Shown here piece by piece: positions 7,436-15,755 of a DNA stretch of 44,108 nucleotides (its first letter is position 1; each line of letters opens with the position of its first letter). A program made the position numbers and the translations under genes. This DNA is from Gammaproteobacteria bacterium (GTDB lineage: Bacteria; Pseudomonadota; Gammaproteobacteria; Pseudomonadales; Azotimanducaceae): positions 1-44,108 of the forward strand of contig QJXZ01000219.1 of assembly GCA_003248125.1 (NCBI GenBank), read 5' to 3'. The notes beneath the pieces are model-generated. The model saw only the letters and a program-made list of their open reading frames with translations, was not told the DNA's origin and did no database searches.

Positions 7436-8352
7436 GCGTGCTGCGTCAGCTGCTCTTGATGTTTGTGCTGCTGCCCGGCATTGCACTCGCAGCGTACGAC
7501 TATGGCGCGATCAACGAGCTGATCGTGCGTAAAGAATTCGTGCTCGCCGAGACTGCCCTTAAAGAGAGAGTCGCCCGCGGTGAGACGGAGGCGATGTTCC
7601 GGCTCGCATCGATGTACCGCACCGGCCAGGGCGTTTTTCGGCGCCTGGACGATAGCGCGCGTCTGTTCGCCGATGCCGCAGAGCGCGGCCATCTGCGGGC
7701 GATGTACATGCTGGCGCAATGCTATGAACGCGGCATCGGCGTCGAATCCAACGCGGCGCTCGCACGACATTGGTACGAGGAGGCCGCCGCGCGTGGTGAT
7801 GAGCGTGCGCAGACACGGCTGCAGACGCTCGGTAGCCGACAGCGCAATTTGTTCGAGGCGCTTGCGCAGTGGGGTGATGCACCGACCACTCTGGCTCGAG
7901 TGGCCGATGCCGATCTCAGCAGCCGCGACACTCACGATCGCACGTTGCTGATCGCTGCCGTTGCGGCTGACGCGCCCGAGGTGGCGGCTAAGCTCATCGA
8001 GCGCGGTGTCGATGTGAACGCTATCGATCGCAGTGGTCGATCCGCCTTGTTCTACGCGGTCGAACGAGATGATTCGCAGATCGTGCACATGCTTATTGCC
8101 GCGGGTGCGCAAGTAGCCGTGGCAGATGAGACGGGCAACACCGCGTTGCACTTGGCGGCATCACGGGGATCGACGGCGATTGCGACGTCGTTGGCACAGG
8201 CAGGCGCGAGACCCGACGCAGTCAATGCCGATGATTGGAGCGCGCTCGACATTGCAATCGCCCGCGATGACGAGGCGATGGTGTCGGCGTTGCGATCGTT
8301 CGGCGCCATGCCGAAGCGAAATCTCGGCGGCAGTACGCCGGCTCGGCGATGA
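7432..8352 (+). CDS. Exported Sel1/ankyrin-repeat protein, 5' part of a frameshifted gene
   Basis: The product is 306 aa, with its ATG overlapping the flavoprotein stop (ATGA). Residues 1-20 are a signal peptide (LLLMFVLLPGIALA). Residues about 52-128 contain two Sel1-like repeats (MFRLASMYRTGQGV, MYMLAQCYERGIGV). Residues about 165-290 are ankyrin repeats (GRSALFYAVERDDSQIVHMLI, GNTALHLAASRG). The frame stops at 8350-8352, but ankyrin repeats go on in the next frame to 9298, so this is probably the first half of a protein of about 620 aa. Periplasmic protein-binding or scaffold roles are typical for such repeats. Coupling to the flavoprotein gene suggests a role with the electron-transfer cluster, but this is not shown. 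Confidence 0.8.
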   Translation: MSVLRQLLLMFVLLPGIALAAYDYGAINELIVRKEFVLAETALKERVARGETEAMFRLASMYRTGQGVFRRLDDSARLFADAAERGHLRAMYMLAQCYERGIGVESNAALARHWYEEAAARGDERAQTRLQTLGSRQRNLFEALAQWGDAPTTLARVADADLSSRDTHDRTLLIAAVAADAPEVAAKLIERGVDVNAIDRSGRSALFYAVERDDSQIVHMLIAAGAQVAVADETGNTALHLAASRGSTAIATSLAQAGARPDAVNADDWSALDIAIARDDEAMVSALRSFGAMPKRNLGGSTPARR

Positions 8353-8359
8353 AGGCTTG

Positions 8360-9298
8360 GTGCGTGAACGGCTGCGCACGGACGCGGTCGACTCGAGCGG
8401 TAGCGAAGGTCACACGGCACTGTACTGGGCGGTGGTGCGCAATCACGCGGCTGTCGTCGATCAACTGCTCGCCGCCGGGGCAAATGCTCGGCTCTCGCTC
8501 GGCGCAGAAGGTACATTGGTGCACGTGGCCTTGATGGGCAACCACGACGCGATCGCACGGCGACTAATCGATGCCGGCGCGAATTTCGCTGACACGGACA
8601 GGGACGGCGCGACCAGTCTCATGTTGGCCATCCGACGCGGCGCTGTAGAAGTCGCGCTCTCGCTCCTCGTGGGCGGGGCACCGGTCAATCAAACAGATTC
8701 GAACGGTGTCAGTCCGTTGATGGCGGCGGCAACCTGTCAACGTTGCGTGCAAGCGCTGCTCGATCGCGGTGCGCGAGTCGACACATTCGATACTTTAGAG
8801 CGCTCCGCGCTCTGGTTTGCGGCGGGTGAATCGAACGTCGAGGTGGTCGAGATGTTGATGGCGCACGGTGCCACGTTCTTGGCCGATCGCGATGGCGTGA
8901 GTCCGTTGCATCGGGCCGCAACGAGCGGTTCACCGGCGGTGGTTGCCGCATTGCTGCGTGGCGGTCATACCGTCGATCCGCTGACTTCGAGCGGTAGTTC
9001 CCCATTGGCGATCGCCGCCGCTCGCGGCGCGACCGACATCGTCTCGCAGTTGGTGACGGCGGGCGCTGATGTGAACGTGCGCGACGGCGCCGGCGATACG
9101 CCACTGCACAAGGCGGCGCGCAACGGCCAACTCGATGTCGCGAGAGCCTTGCTCGATGGCGGTGCGAAACCCGAGCTGCGCAATTACCGTCAGGCCAACG
9201 TCTTCGACATTGCGGGCCAGCGCAATGATACGGCGCTGCTCGCATTGCTCGATGAGCATCGATCGGTGCTGGCGCGATTGATTGGCGGGCGGTCCTAG
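8360..9298 (+). CDS. Ankyrin-repeat continuation in a shifted frame, 3' part
   Basis: This frame is one base ahead of the preceding gene and encodes at least seven ankyrin repeats (GHTALYWAVVRNHAAVVDQLL, GVSPLHRAATSGSPAVVAALL, GDTPLHKAARNGQLDVARALL), ending LARLIGGRS. The frame is open upstream beyond 8126, but ankyrin-like sequence begins only near 8340. A GTG at 8360 has GAAGG four bases before it and could be a re-initiation start. A separate protein would lack a signal peptide, although the first half is exported. A single-base indel (real or from sequencing) or a +1 frameshift therefore seems more likely than two genes. The coordinates give the reinitiation option. Confidence 0.65.
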   Translation: MRERLRTDAVDSSGSEGHTALYWAVVRNHAAVVDQLLAAGANARLSLGAEGTLVHVALMGNHDAIARRLIDAGANFADTDRDGATSLMLAIRRGAVEVALSLLVGGAPVNQTDSNGVSPLMAAATCQRCVQALLDRGARVDTFDTLERSALWFAAGESNVEVVEMLMAHGATFLADRDGVSPLHRAATSGSPAVVAALLRGGHTVDPLTSSGSSPLAIAAARGATDIVSQLVTAGADVNVRDGAGDTPLHKAARNGQLDVARALLDGGAKPELRNYRQANVFDIAGQRNDTALLALLDEHRSVLARLIGGRS

Positions 9299-9371
9299 TC
9301 GGTTGTGCGGTGAGGAGTTGGACTCATCTCCGCTCGCCCAATGAGAGACGGAGCCGTAAGGAGTCGATCGC

Positions 9372-9941
9372 ATGATGAGGATGGCGATCCTAAGTTTCTT
9401 GGCTTGGCCTCGGGTATGCGCGGGTGTAATCCTGATCCTTGCCACGTTGCTGTTCGCCGACCCGGTCGAACCTTCGGTAGATCCGCAACCGAACGAGCCA
9501 CCGATCGAGGATGCATTGGCTACGTTGCAAGCCGAATACGCGGCGCTGGTGGGCGAGCTGGATGCGATCGAGACGGAGCTGCTTCATCCCGCTAGTTCGC
9601 GAGTCGTCGTCTACCTATCCATGGACGTGAAGGAGCCGCTCGATATTCAGAGCATGGACTTGGAAATCGACGGACGGGCTGCGGCGCATCTGCTCTATAC
9701 GGCTCATGAAGCAAACGCATTGTTCATGGGCGGTGTTCAACAAGCCTACCTCGGCAACCTCGAACCCGGTGTGCATCGGCTACGCGCCACATTGCGGTCG
9801 CTCGGCAAGCGCGGAAAAACAGTGACGCGAGAAGCGGAACTCGAGTTCGAAAAGGTGTTCGCATCGATGGTGCTGGAGTGCGCGATCTCGGGTGCGGGTG
9901 GCAACGCCAAGCCCACGCTGGTCGTGCGCGTAGTCCGTTGA
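9372..9941 (+). CDS. Single-helix or exported protein of unknown function
   Basis: The product is 189 aa. AAGGAG lies eight bases before the ATG at 9372; the second ATG at 9375 is also possible. Residues about 12-29 are hydrophobic (WPRVCAGVILILATLLF), acting as an anchor or leader. Residues about 45-70 look coiled (ALATLQAEYAALVGELDAIE). The remainder is a compact alpha/beta stretch ending in VVRVVR. I do not recognise the family. It opens a plus-strand run of five genes with TPR lipoproteins, so a role in the same envelope complex is inferred from position. Confidence 0.75.
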   Translation: MMRMAILSFLAWPRVCAGVILILATLLFADPVEPSVDPQPNEPPIEDALATLQAEYAALVGELDAIETELLHPASSRVVVYLSMDVKEPLDIQSMDLEIDGRAAAHLLYTAHEANALFMGGVQQAYLGNLEPGVHRLRATLRSLGKRGKTVTREAELEFEKVFASMVLECAISGAGGNAKPTLVVRVVR

Positions 9942-9959
9942 TGTGGTGATGACTTGCAG

Positions 9960-11669
9960 ATGACCACTTTGTGCGATTGGTTGCTGCTCTGCGCGCTCAC
10001 GACACCAATGGGCGGCAACGAGTCGCTGAACGAGCGTGCGGTGCTGTACGACTACTACGATGGCCGCGGACTGGATGCGATCGTGCGCGCAACCAGCATT
10101 GCATCAGGGTCGTCCCTTGCTCCCGCCGAGCGTGAAGAACTGGCACTGCTCGCACAGACCGTTGCCTACGAATCGAATGTGGCAGTCGAACGCTTCGCAC
10201 CATTCGCGCTCGAGGAAGTCGATCTCGATGCTGCGCAGCGCCTGCGTCTCCATGTCGCGCGTGCGCGCAGTCATCATTGGCGCCAACGATGGAGTGAGCT
10301 CGAAGGCGATGTCGATTCCGCGGAAGCAGTGCTCGCAACGCTTGCGTCGAGTGGTGCGTCGGTCGAAGACGACATGCGCACAGAGGTCGCGTTTCTGCGT
10401 GCCGAGCAGTTGATCGCGACGGGCAGATTCGAGCGGGCGAAAGCGATCGTTCTCGCCATGCCCGTCAAAGATGCGCGCCGTGCCTACGCGATGTACAACC
10501 TCGCCGTCGCACAGTACACCGCTGGGGCGTTGGATCTCGCGGAAGCGTCCTTGCAGGAGCTCGCCGGCGCCGACGTCTATACGCACGATGCGCTGGATCT
10601 GAAGAGCCGTGCCGCTATTGCGCTTGCGCTGGTGAGGCTGCTGCAGACCAAGTCGGCGTCGGCAGAAGCAGCGTTGCGCACCGTTCCGGCACAGAGTCGC
10701 TACCGCGATGGCGCGCTCGCCAAATTCGGTGAGCAGGCCATGATCGATGGCGAATGGGAGCTCGCTGCTCGCTTGTGGACGACGGTGCTCGCCGATCAAA
10801 AGTGGTCCGCCACCGGTGTGACGGCCCAACTCGCGCTGCCGATGAGTCTCGAGTTCAGCGAGACGCCTGCGCAGTTGTTGGCGCGCTATCGAGACATCGA
10901 ACAAGCCTACACAATGCGTGCTGCTGCACTGAGACAGCTGCTTGCGCGCATCGAAGGCGACGAGACGTGGTGCAAGGCGGTACTGCGTGGCATCGCGTAC
11001 TCGTTCGCGGGTGGTGAGCCCGCGACGTTAGACCAATTCGACGAGTTCACTGCTGCCGTGGATCACCCGGACTGGGTAGGCTGGTTCAGCGAGGAGGACA
11101 CACAGCGCGTCCTCGATGGGCTGTTGACCGTCGATTCGATGATCGCGCAGCTCGAGGCGCGCGCCGCCCAGCTCCGCGCGCTGAATGTCGTCGCCGCGGA
11201 CAACCGAGAGCGGGCCGTCAAGATTCGTCGCGCAATCGAGGCTCATGATCTCGACGCGCGTCTGGCGCGCATTGCATCCAAAACGGCTGTGGTCAGTGGA
11301 CTCATAGAGCAACTGGCGGACGATCCAGAGACCGACGCAGACTCGGTGCAGCAATACAGGACAGCGATTGCAACGTTCGAGGCCGAAGACGAAGCGACGC
11401 GCGCCCGCGTTTTGCACGCCGAAACCGCGGCCGACGCGATGGAAAGGTGGGCGGCGAAGTTCGATCTCGACGACGCATCAACGCGAATCCGCGACCTCGT
11501 GAATCGGTTGGCGGCGGTGCGCGATGACTTGGACCGAGACCTTGCAGACCGATTGCACGTGCACGTGCAATCGGAGGTGGACGTGCTAGACGAACAGATG
11601 CGTGCGACCAAGCTCGCGATGGCACACACAATGGATCGCGTGACGGACGAATCGCGGGGTGACCGGTGA
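9960..11669 (+). CDS. TPR/coiled-coil envelope protein of unknown function
   Basis: The product is 569 aa from the ATG at 9960; a TTG at 9954 would add two residues. The N-terminus (LCDWLLLCALTTPMGG) is a short leader-like segment. Residues about 40-300 are helical and TPR-like (YAMYNLAVAQYTAGALDLAEASLQEL). Residues about 400-560 are rich in Asp, Glu, Arg and Ala with heptad character, likely coiled coil. The stop overlaps the GTG of the next lipoprotein gene, so the two are translationally coupled. The function is unknown; scaffolding beside the TPR lipoproteins is the simplest idea. Confidence 0.75.
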   Translation: MTTLCDWLLLCALTTPMGGNESLNERAVLYDYYDGRGLDAIVRATSIASGSSLAPAEREELALLAQTVAYESNVAVERFAPFALEEVDLDAAQRLRLHVARARSHHWRQRWSELEGDVDSAEAVLATLASSGASVEDDMRTEVAFLRAEQLIATGRFERAKAIVLAMPVKDARRAYAMYNLAVAQYTAGALDLAEASLQELAGADVYTHDALDLKSRAAIALALVRLLQTKSASAEAALRTVPAQSRYRDGALAKFGEQAMIDGEWELAARLWTTVLADQKWSATGVTAQLALPMSLEFSETPAQLLARYRDIEQAYTMRAAALRQLLARIEGDETWCKAVLRGIAYSFAGGEPATLDQFDEFTAAVDHPDWVGWFSEEDTQRVLDGLLTVDSMIAQLEARAAQLRALNVVAADNRERAVKIRRAIEAHDLDARLARIASKTAVVSGLIEQLADDPETDADSVQQYRTAIATFEAEDEATRARVLHAETAADAMERWAAKFDLDDASTRIRDLVNRLAAVRDDLDRDLADRLHVHVQSEVDVLDEQMRATKLAMAHTMDRVTDESRGDR

Positions 11670-14401
11670 GCATTTGCCGGTACTTCGTTGCCGTCGCGGC
11701 ACTGCTACTCGCCGCCTGTGCTGGGCAAAAGCCCCTGGTTGCCGAAGGCCCGGCGGCGACCGACGTACTGGAGGAAGTCGCCAGTTCGCCTGAACCGAAT
11801 CCATCGGAACCGTCTCCGGCCGAAGTGTCGCAGCGATACCGAGAAGCCATGGCAAATCTTCCGGCACAGGCCGACTCACGAGCCATCGAACGCCGATTGG
11901 CCGATTTGGCGGTGCAATCGGCCGATGAAGGTGAGGTGCCGGACGCTACCGCGTTGCGCGAAGCGATTGCTCGCTACGAACTGCTGCTTGCCGATCCGCA
12001 GAGTCGCGAAAGGGACTCGATTACCTATCGGTTGGCACGCGCCTACGAGCTGATCGGCGATCTCGATCAGGCGCGTGGATACCTAGACGCGCTGATCGAG
12101 CGATTCCCCTACAGCGAATACGTCATCGAAGCGCGTTTCCGACGCGCCGAGCAGCGCTTCGTCGCGGAACGGTATGAAGCAGCAGCCGAGGACTACGACT
12201 ATGTGTTCGCGAACGGTGAGGGCGGGCCATACTGGCTGAACGCGGGCTACATGCTCGGCTGGGCTAAGCTCAAGCTGTCGCGGCCCGACGAAAGCTTGCA
12301 GCATTTCCTGGACGTTTTGCCGTCGACACTCGAGCGCGATGCGCCGCGCTCGTCTTCGCGCGAACTCTTCGACGATGTTCTGCGGGGGATAACGCTGGTT
12401 GTCGAGAACCTCGATGGTCCGCGGACGCTCGCGCTCGCTACCAGGCAACTCGACCATCCGCCCTGGCAGCACTACCTGTTCGAACGATTGGCCGACGAGC
12501 TCGAGCGTGAACAGCGCTTCCTCGACAGCGTCGCAGCCCTCGAAACCTTCATCGATGAAAACCCGATGGATTGGCGCGCGGTGCTGTTCGAGCGTCGTGC
12601 GATCGAAACGCTCGCGAAGGGCGACTTTCCCTCTGATGTGCGGCGCCACCAGGACATGTTCGTTCGACGCTACGGTGTGGGCACGAACTATTGGAACTCG
12701 TATGCCGGCGACGAGCGCAACGATTACCGATCGACGCTGCGCGGCTATCTGCTGGAATTGGCGCGGGGGGCGCACGCCGACGCGCAGTCGAGCGGCGACG
12801 TTGCCGACTTCGATAGTGCAGCGCGCTACTACGACCAATTCGCTTCGTCGTTTCCCGACGACCCCGAGGTGGCGAGCAATTTGTTCCTCATGGCCGAGGC
12901 GCTTACCGATGCGGGTAAGTTGGAACGCGCGGTGGCGACCTTCGAGCGCATCGTTGCCGAACATCCAGACTTCGATCGAGCGGGCGAAGCCGCCTATGCA
13001 GCCGTCCTCGGCATCACGAAGATGATCGAGCTTCTGGCGGCCGGACAAGACTCGCGCGAGCTGGAGTTGCGACGGGTGACCGCCGAGATTTCGTTCGCGG
13101 ACGCCTTTCCCGACCATCCGCGCGCATCCGAGGCACTCCTAGCTGCGGCAGTCGCGAGCTTCCAGTACGAAAACTACCAACAAGCATTCGATCTCGCGCA
13201 ACGGGTCGAGGCGCGCGCGTCGAATCCGGATGAATTGCGGCAGCGTGCGTTGGTCGTGGCAGGGCACAGTGCCTTCGAGCTCGAGAATTTCGTTGCGGCG
13301 GAGCAGGCGTATGCCGAGTTCCTCGCCGGTACCGAAACGGCGACCGCCGAATCCCAGAATGTCGAACCGAAGTTGCTCGCGAGCGTGTTCGAACAGGGCG
13401 AGCGCGCACGGCAGGCAGGCGACTTGGAGCAGGCGGTACACCATTTCTTGCGCATCGAGTCGATCGACCCTACGGCGGCGATTGCGCTCGAGGGTTACCT
13501 CAACGCCGCGTCGATTCGGGAGACGCAAGAACGATGGATGGACGCCGCCGAACTGTTGAGCGCCGTGCGCACGCGTTTCGAACCAACACCGACGACGCGC
13601 GACATCGTTCTCAGGATCGCAACGTGCTATGAGAATGCGTCGTCGCCGCGATTGGCGGGCGACCAATATCGGATTGCCGCCACGGAGGTGGACGATCCGG
13701 ATGTGCAGAGGCAGTCGCTCTACCGAGCGGGCGAACTCTATTTGCAAGTCGATGAATCGGCGGCGAAGGAGACGTTCAGCGACTATGCGATGCGCTACCC
13801 GGTGCCAGCGGACGTGGCGGTGGAAGCCATGCACTACGTTGTCGAGCTGAGTGCGGGCGAGGAGAAGCGCGTTTGGCAAGCGCACATCCTCGAACAGGTG
13901 GATTCGTTGGTAGAGCCCACCGATCGCGAGCGGTTCCTTGCCGCCGAGTCCGCGATCGAATTAGCGGACGGTGCGCGCACGACGTTCTCGTCGATCGCGC
14001 TGGAGAACCCGATTGCCGATAGTCTGAAGCGTAAGCAGCTGGCATTGACGAATGCGGTGACGGCCTACGAGCGCGCCGCGGGCTACCAGGTATTGGCAGT
14101 CACCACTGCGGCGACCTTCAACATTGCGGACGTCTATGCGGAACTCGCGACCGCCATTCTCGATTCGAGCCGTCCCGACGACCTGTCGGATCTCGAGCGC
14201 GAGCAGTATGAGCTTCTATTGGAAGAACAGGCGGACCCGTTCGTGGACCAGGCGATTGAGCTGCACGAGACCAATGCGCGGCGGGCGTGGGAGGGCACCT
14301 ACGATGAGTGGGTCCGACGCAGCTTCGAACGATTGCGATCGCTGCTTCCCGCACGATTCGACAAGTCGGAGGTATTGGCGAGTGCGACCGAAATTCACTG
14401 A
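11666..14401 (+). CDS. Large TPR outer-membrane lipoprotein
   Basis: The product is 911 aa from a GTG at 11666 that overlaps the previous stop (GTGA). The lipobox LLAAC places the lipidated residue at Cys18, followed by Ala-Gly, so outer-membrane sorting is expected. Residues about 100-700 carry many TPR pairs of the BamD/YbgF kind (YRLARAYELIGDLDQARGYL, LFLMAEALTDAGKLERAVATF). No catalytic motif was seen. The protein should be a periplasm-facing scaffold. Its end overlaps the start of the next lipoprotein gene by 20 bases. TPR lipoproteins of this shape are known beside ExbB/ExbD/TonB-like and gliding systems, but no such motor gene lies in this window. Confidence 0.82.
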   Translation: MSICRYFVAVAALLLAACAGQKPLVAEGPAATDVLEEVASSPEPNPSEPSPAEVSQRYREAMANLPAQADSRAIERRLADLAVQSADEGEVPDATALREAIARYELLLADPQSRERDSITYRLARAYELIGDLDQARGYLDALIERFPYSEYVIEARFRRAEQRFVAERYEAAAEDYDYVFANGEGGPYWLNAGYMLGWAKLKLSRPDESLQHFLDVLPSTLERDAPRSSSRELFDDVLRGITLVVENLDGPRTLALATRQLDHPPWQHYLFERLADELEREQRFLDSVAALETFIDENPMDWRAVLFERRAIETLAKGDFPSDVRRHQDMFVRRYGVGTNYWNSYAGDERNDYRSTLRGYLLELARGAHADAQSSGDVADFDSAARYYDQFASSFPDDPEVASNLFLMAEALTDAGKLERAVATFERIVAEHPDFDRAGEAAYAAVLGITKMIELLAAGQDSRELELRRVTAEISFADAFPDHPRASEALLAAAVASFQYENYQQAFDLAQRVEARASNPDELRQRALVVAGHSAFELENFVAAEQAYAEFLAGTETATAESQNVEPKLLASVFEQGERARQAGDLEQAVHHFLRIESIDPTAAIALEGYLNAASIRETQERWMDAAELLSAVRTRFEPTPTTRDIVLRIATCYENASSPRLAGDQYRIAATEVDDPDVQRQSLYRAGELYLQVDESAAKETFSDYAMRYPVPADVAVEAMHYVVELSAGEEKRVWQAHILEQVDSLVEPTDRERFLAAESAIELADGARTTFSSIALENPIADSLKRKQLALTNAVTAYERAAGYQVLAVTTAATFNIADVYAELATAILDSSRPDDLSDLEREQYELLLEEQADPFVDQAIELHETNARRAWEGTYDEWVRRSFERLRSLLPARFDKSEVLASATEIH

Positions 14402-14957
14402 TGTTGCTGCGCTCGCGCTCGCGGTGTCGCTCGCGGCGTGCACATCGACGCCGACTTGCCTGGTCGAGGACGTTGCTTGCGCAGTGATGGATGAATTCGA
14501 CGCCGCCCTAGCGGCAATGAATGACGAAGACTACCCGCGCGCAGCACGCCTGCTGGACGAGATCACCACTGCGGCGCCCGATCTGTCCGGCCCATGGGCC
14601 AATCTAGGTGTAGTTCGTGCGGAACTCGGCGACGAGGTAGGGGCACGCGATGCCTACCAAAGGGCAATCACACTCGATGAGCGCAACTGCACGGCGCAAA
14701 CGGGCCTCGGAATTCTTGCGCGGAATGCAGGCGAGTTCGCGCAGGCCGAGGTCCACTATCGTGCGTGCCTGGCGGCCGACTCCGAATTTGCGCCGGCGCA
14801 GTTGGATCTCGCCATCCTGCTCGAACTCTATCTTGGCCGACTGCCCGATGCGCTCGCAGCGTACCGGCAATACCAGGCCATGGAGAGCGAAGACGATCCT
14901 CGCGTGTCGGGATGGATCGCCGATCTCGAACGCAGGCTGGCGAGGGAGGATTCGTGA
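14382..14957 (+). CDS. Small TPR lipoprotein
   Basis: The product is 191 aa from a GTG at 14382. GGAGG lies at 14368-14372, nine bases upstream, inside the end of the previous gene. The open frame reaches much further upstream, but only this start gives a proper lipoprotein leader: MRPKFTDVAALALAVSLAAC, lipidated at Cys20. Residues about 35-150 hold three TPR units (AARLLDEITTAAPDLSGPWA, ARDAYQRAITLDERN, AEVHYRACLAADSEFAPAQL). It is likely an outer-membrane-anchored adaptor acting with the 911-aa TPR lipoprotein. The stop overlaps the next ATG. Confidence 0.82.
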   Translation: MRPKFTDVAALALAVSLAACTSTPTCLVEDVACAVMDEFDAALAAMNDEDYPRAARLLDEITTAAPDLSGPWANLGVVRAELGDEVGARDAYQRAITLDERNCTAQTGLGILARNAGEFAQAEVHYRACLAADSEFAPAQLDLAILLELYLGRLPDALAAYRQYQAMESEDDPRVSGWIADLERRLAREDS

Positions 14958-15253
14958 TGCGCGGTGCCTGGGGTCTGCTCGTGTTCATGATCTTCACCAT
15001 GCACGCAGGAGCGGCCGAGCAATCGACCGGCGATACGGTAGAACTCGAGAAGACCATCATTTCAGGCGACGAAGAACTGCCGAAGGTGTTGTACATCCAA
15101 CCGTGGCAGAGTCCCGGTGGTGTGCCGGGGCTCGCCATGCCCCCGCAAACTGATTTGCACTGGGTACTGCGGCGTGTCTACCCGCAGTCCTATCGTCGGG
15201 CGCTGGAGCTGGAAACTAACATACGAGCGCAGGGGCCGAGTCGCCGACAGTGA
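14957..15253 (+). CDS. Small exported protein of unknown function
   Basis: The product is 98 aa. The ATG at 14957 overlaps the previous stop and has GAGGGAGGA six bases upstream; the GTG at 14954 is too close to that site. Residues 1-19 are a signal peptide (LLVFMIFTMHAGAAE). The mature part contains VELEKTIISGDEELPKVLYI, then a proline-rich turn and a basic helical C-terminus. I do not recognise a family. It closes the five-gene run and is likely an accessory periplasmic part of the same complex. Confidence 0.75.
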   Translation: MRGAWGLLVFMIFTMHAGAAEQSTGDTVELEKTIISGDEELPKVLYIQPWQSPGGVPGLAMPPQTDLHWVLRRVYPQSYRRALELETNIRAQGPSRRQ

Positions 15254-15268
15254 AAGCCAAAAGAGCGA

Positions 15269-15297
15269 CCGGCTGAAATCCCGCGTTCGCTAGCCGG
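15269..15297 (-). terminator. Weak hairpin between convergent genes
   Basis: CCGGCT at 15269-15274 pairs with AGCCGG at 15292-15297 around a 17-base loop. On the minus strand the stem is followed eight bases later by TTTT. It overlaps the bamE stop and could end bamE transcription, but the stem is short. Confidence 0.25.
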
Positions 15298-15682
15298 CTT
15301 GCTCGGGCTGTTGCGGTTCGCCGTCGGCTGCCGGTTCAGATGCCTCGGTGTCGGTGCCGATTGCACTTGGCTTCAAGTCGCCGGAGAAGCGTGCGAGCAG
15401 ATCGTTGTCGAAGAACAGCGACATCCGCACGTGCGACTCGCCAACCCGGGGCACCACGATCGTGTAGACGTAGTCCCAACGGTCGGCATCGAAGGGGTTG
15501 TGTAGGACGGGTTCGCCCATGATGAAAGCCACCTGGCGGCGAGTCATGCCGGGCTTCAGCTTGTCGATCATCTCCTGGGTTACCACGTTGCCTTGCTGCA
15601 CGGTGATGCGATGTACGCGCGGCCAGCTGAAACTGCAGGCCGCGAGTGTTGCCCAAACGATCAGTACCAATACGATGCGCAA
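15290..15682 (-). CDS. bamE: Outer-membrane assembly lipoprotein BamE (SmpA/OmlA)
   Basis: The product is 130 aa. The lipobox TLAAC puts the lipidated residue at Cys16. The body has the BamE pattern: VTQEMIDKLKPGMTRRQVAF, then MGEPVLHNPFDADRWDYVYT, then a beta strand LFFDNDLLARFSGD. The Glu/Pro/Ala-rich tail (about residues 108-130) is probably disordered. BamE supports the BamA-BamD machine that inserts outer-membrane barrels. The gene stands alone on the minus strand after recN, with 73 bp between, and faces the TPR operon tail to tail. Confidence 0.93.
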   Translation of the reverse strand: MRIVLVLIVWATLAACSFSWPRVHRITVQQGNVVTQEMIDKLKPGMTRRQVAFIMGEPVLHNPFDADRWDYVYTIVVPRVGESHVRMSLFFDNDLLARFSGDLKPSAIGTDTEASEPAADGEPQQPEQAG

Positions 15683-15755
15683 AGTCTGAGGTTCCTTGCT
15701 GGGCCGCAGAGTGTAGCCGACGAGCGCTCGCGTTCAAGCCGTGGAGCACTGGCGC

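Noticed and set aside
14124-14381. Longer 277-aa version of the small TPR lipoprotein
   Set aside because: The extra N-terminus overlaps the 911-aa gene and hides the lipobox; the GTG at 14382 has GGAGG and a correct leader.
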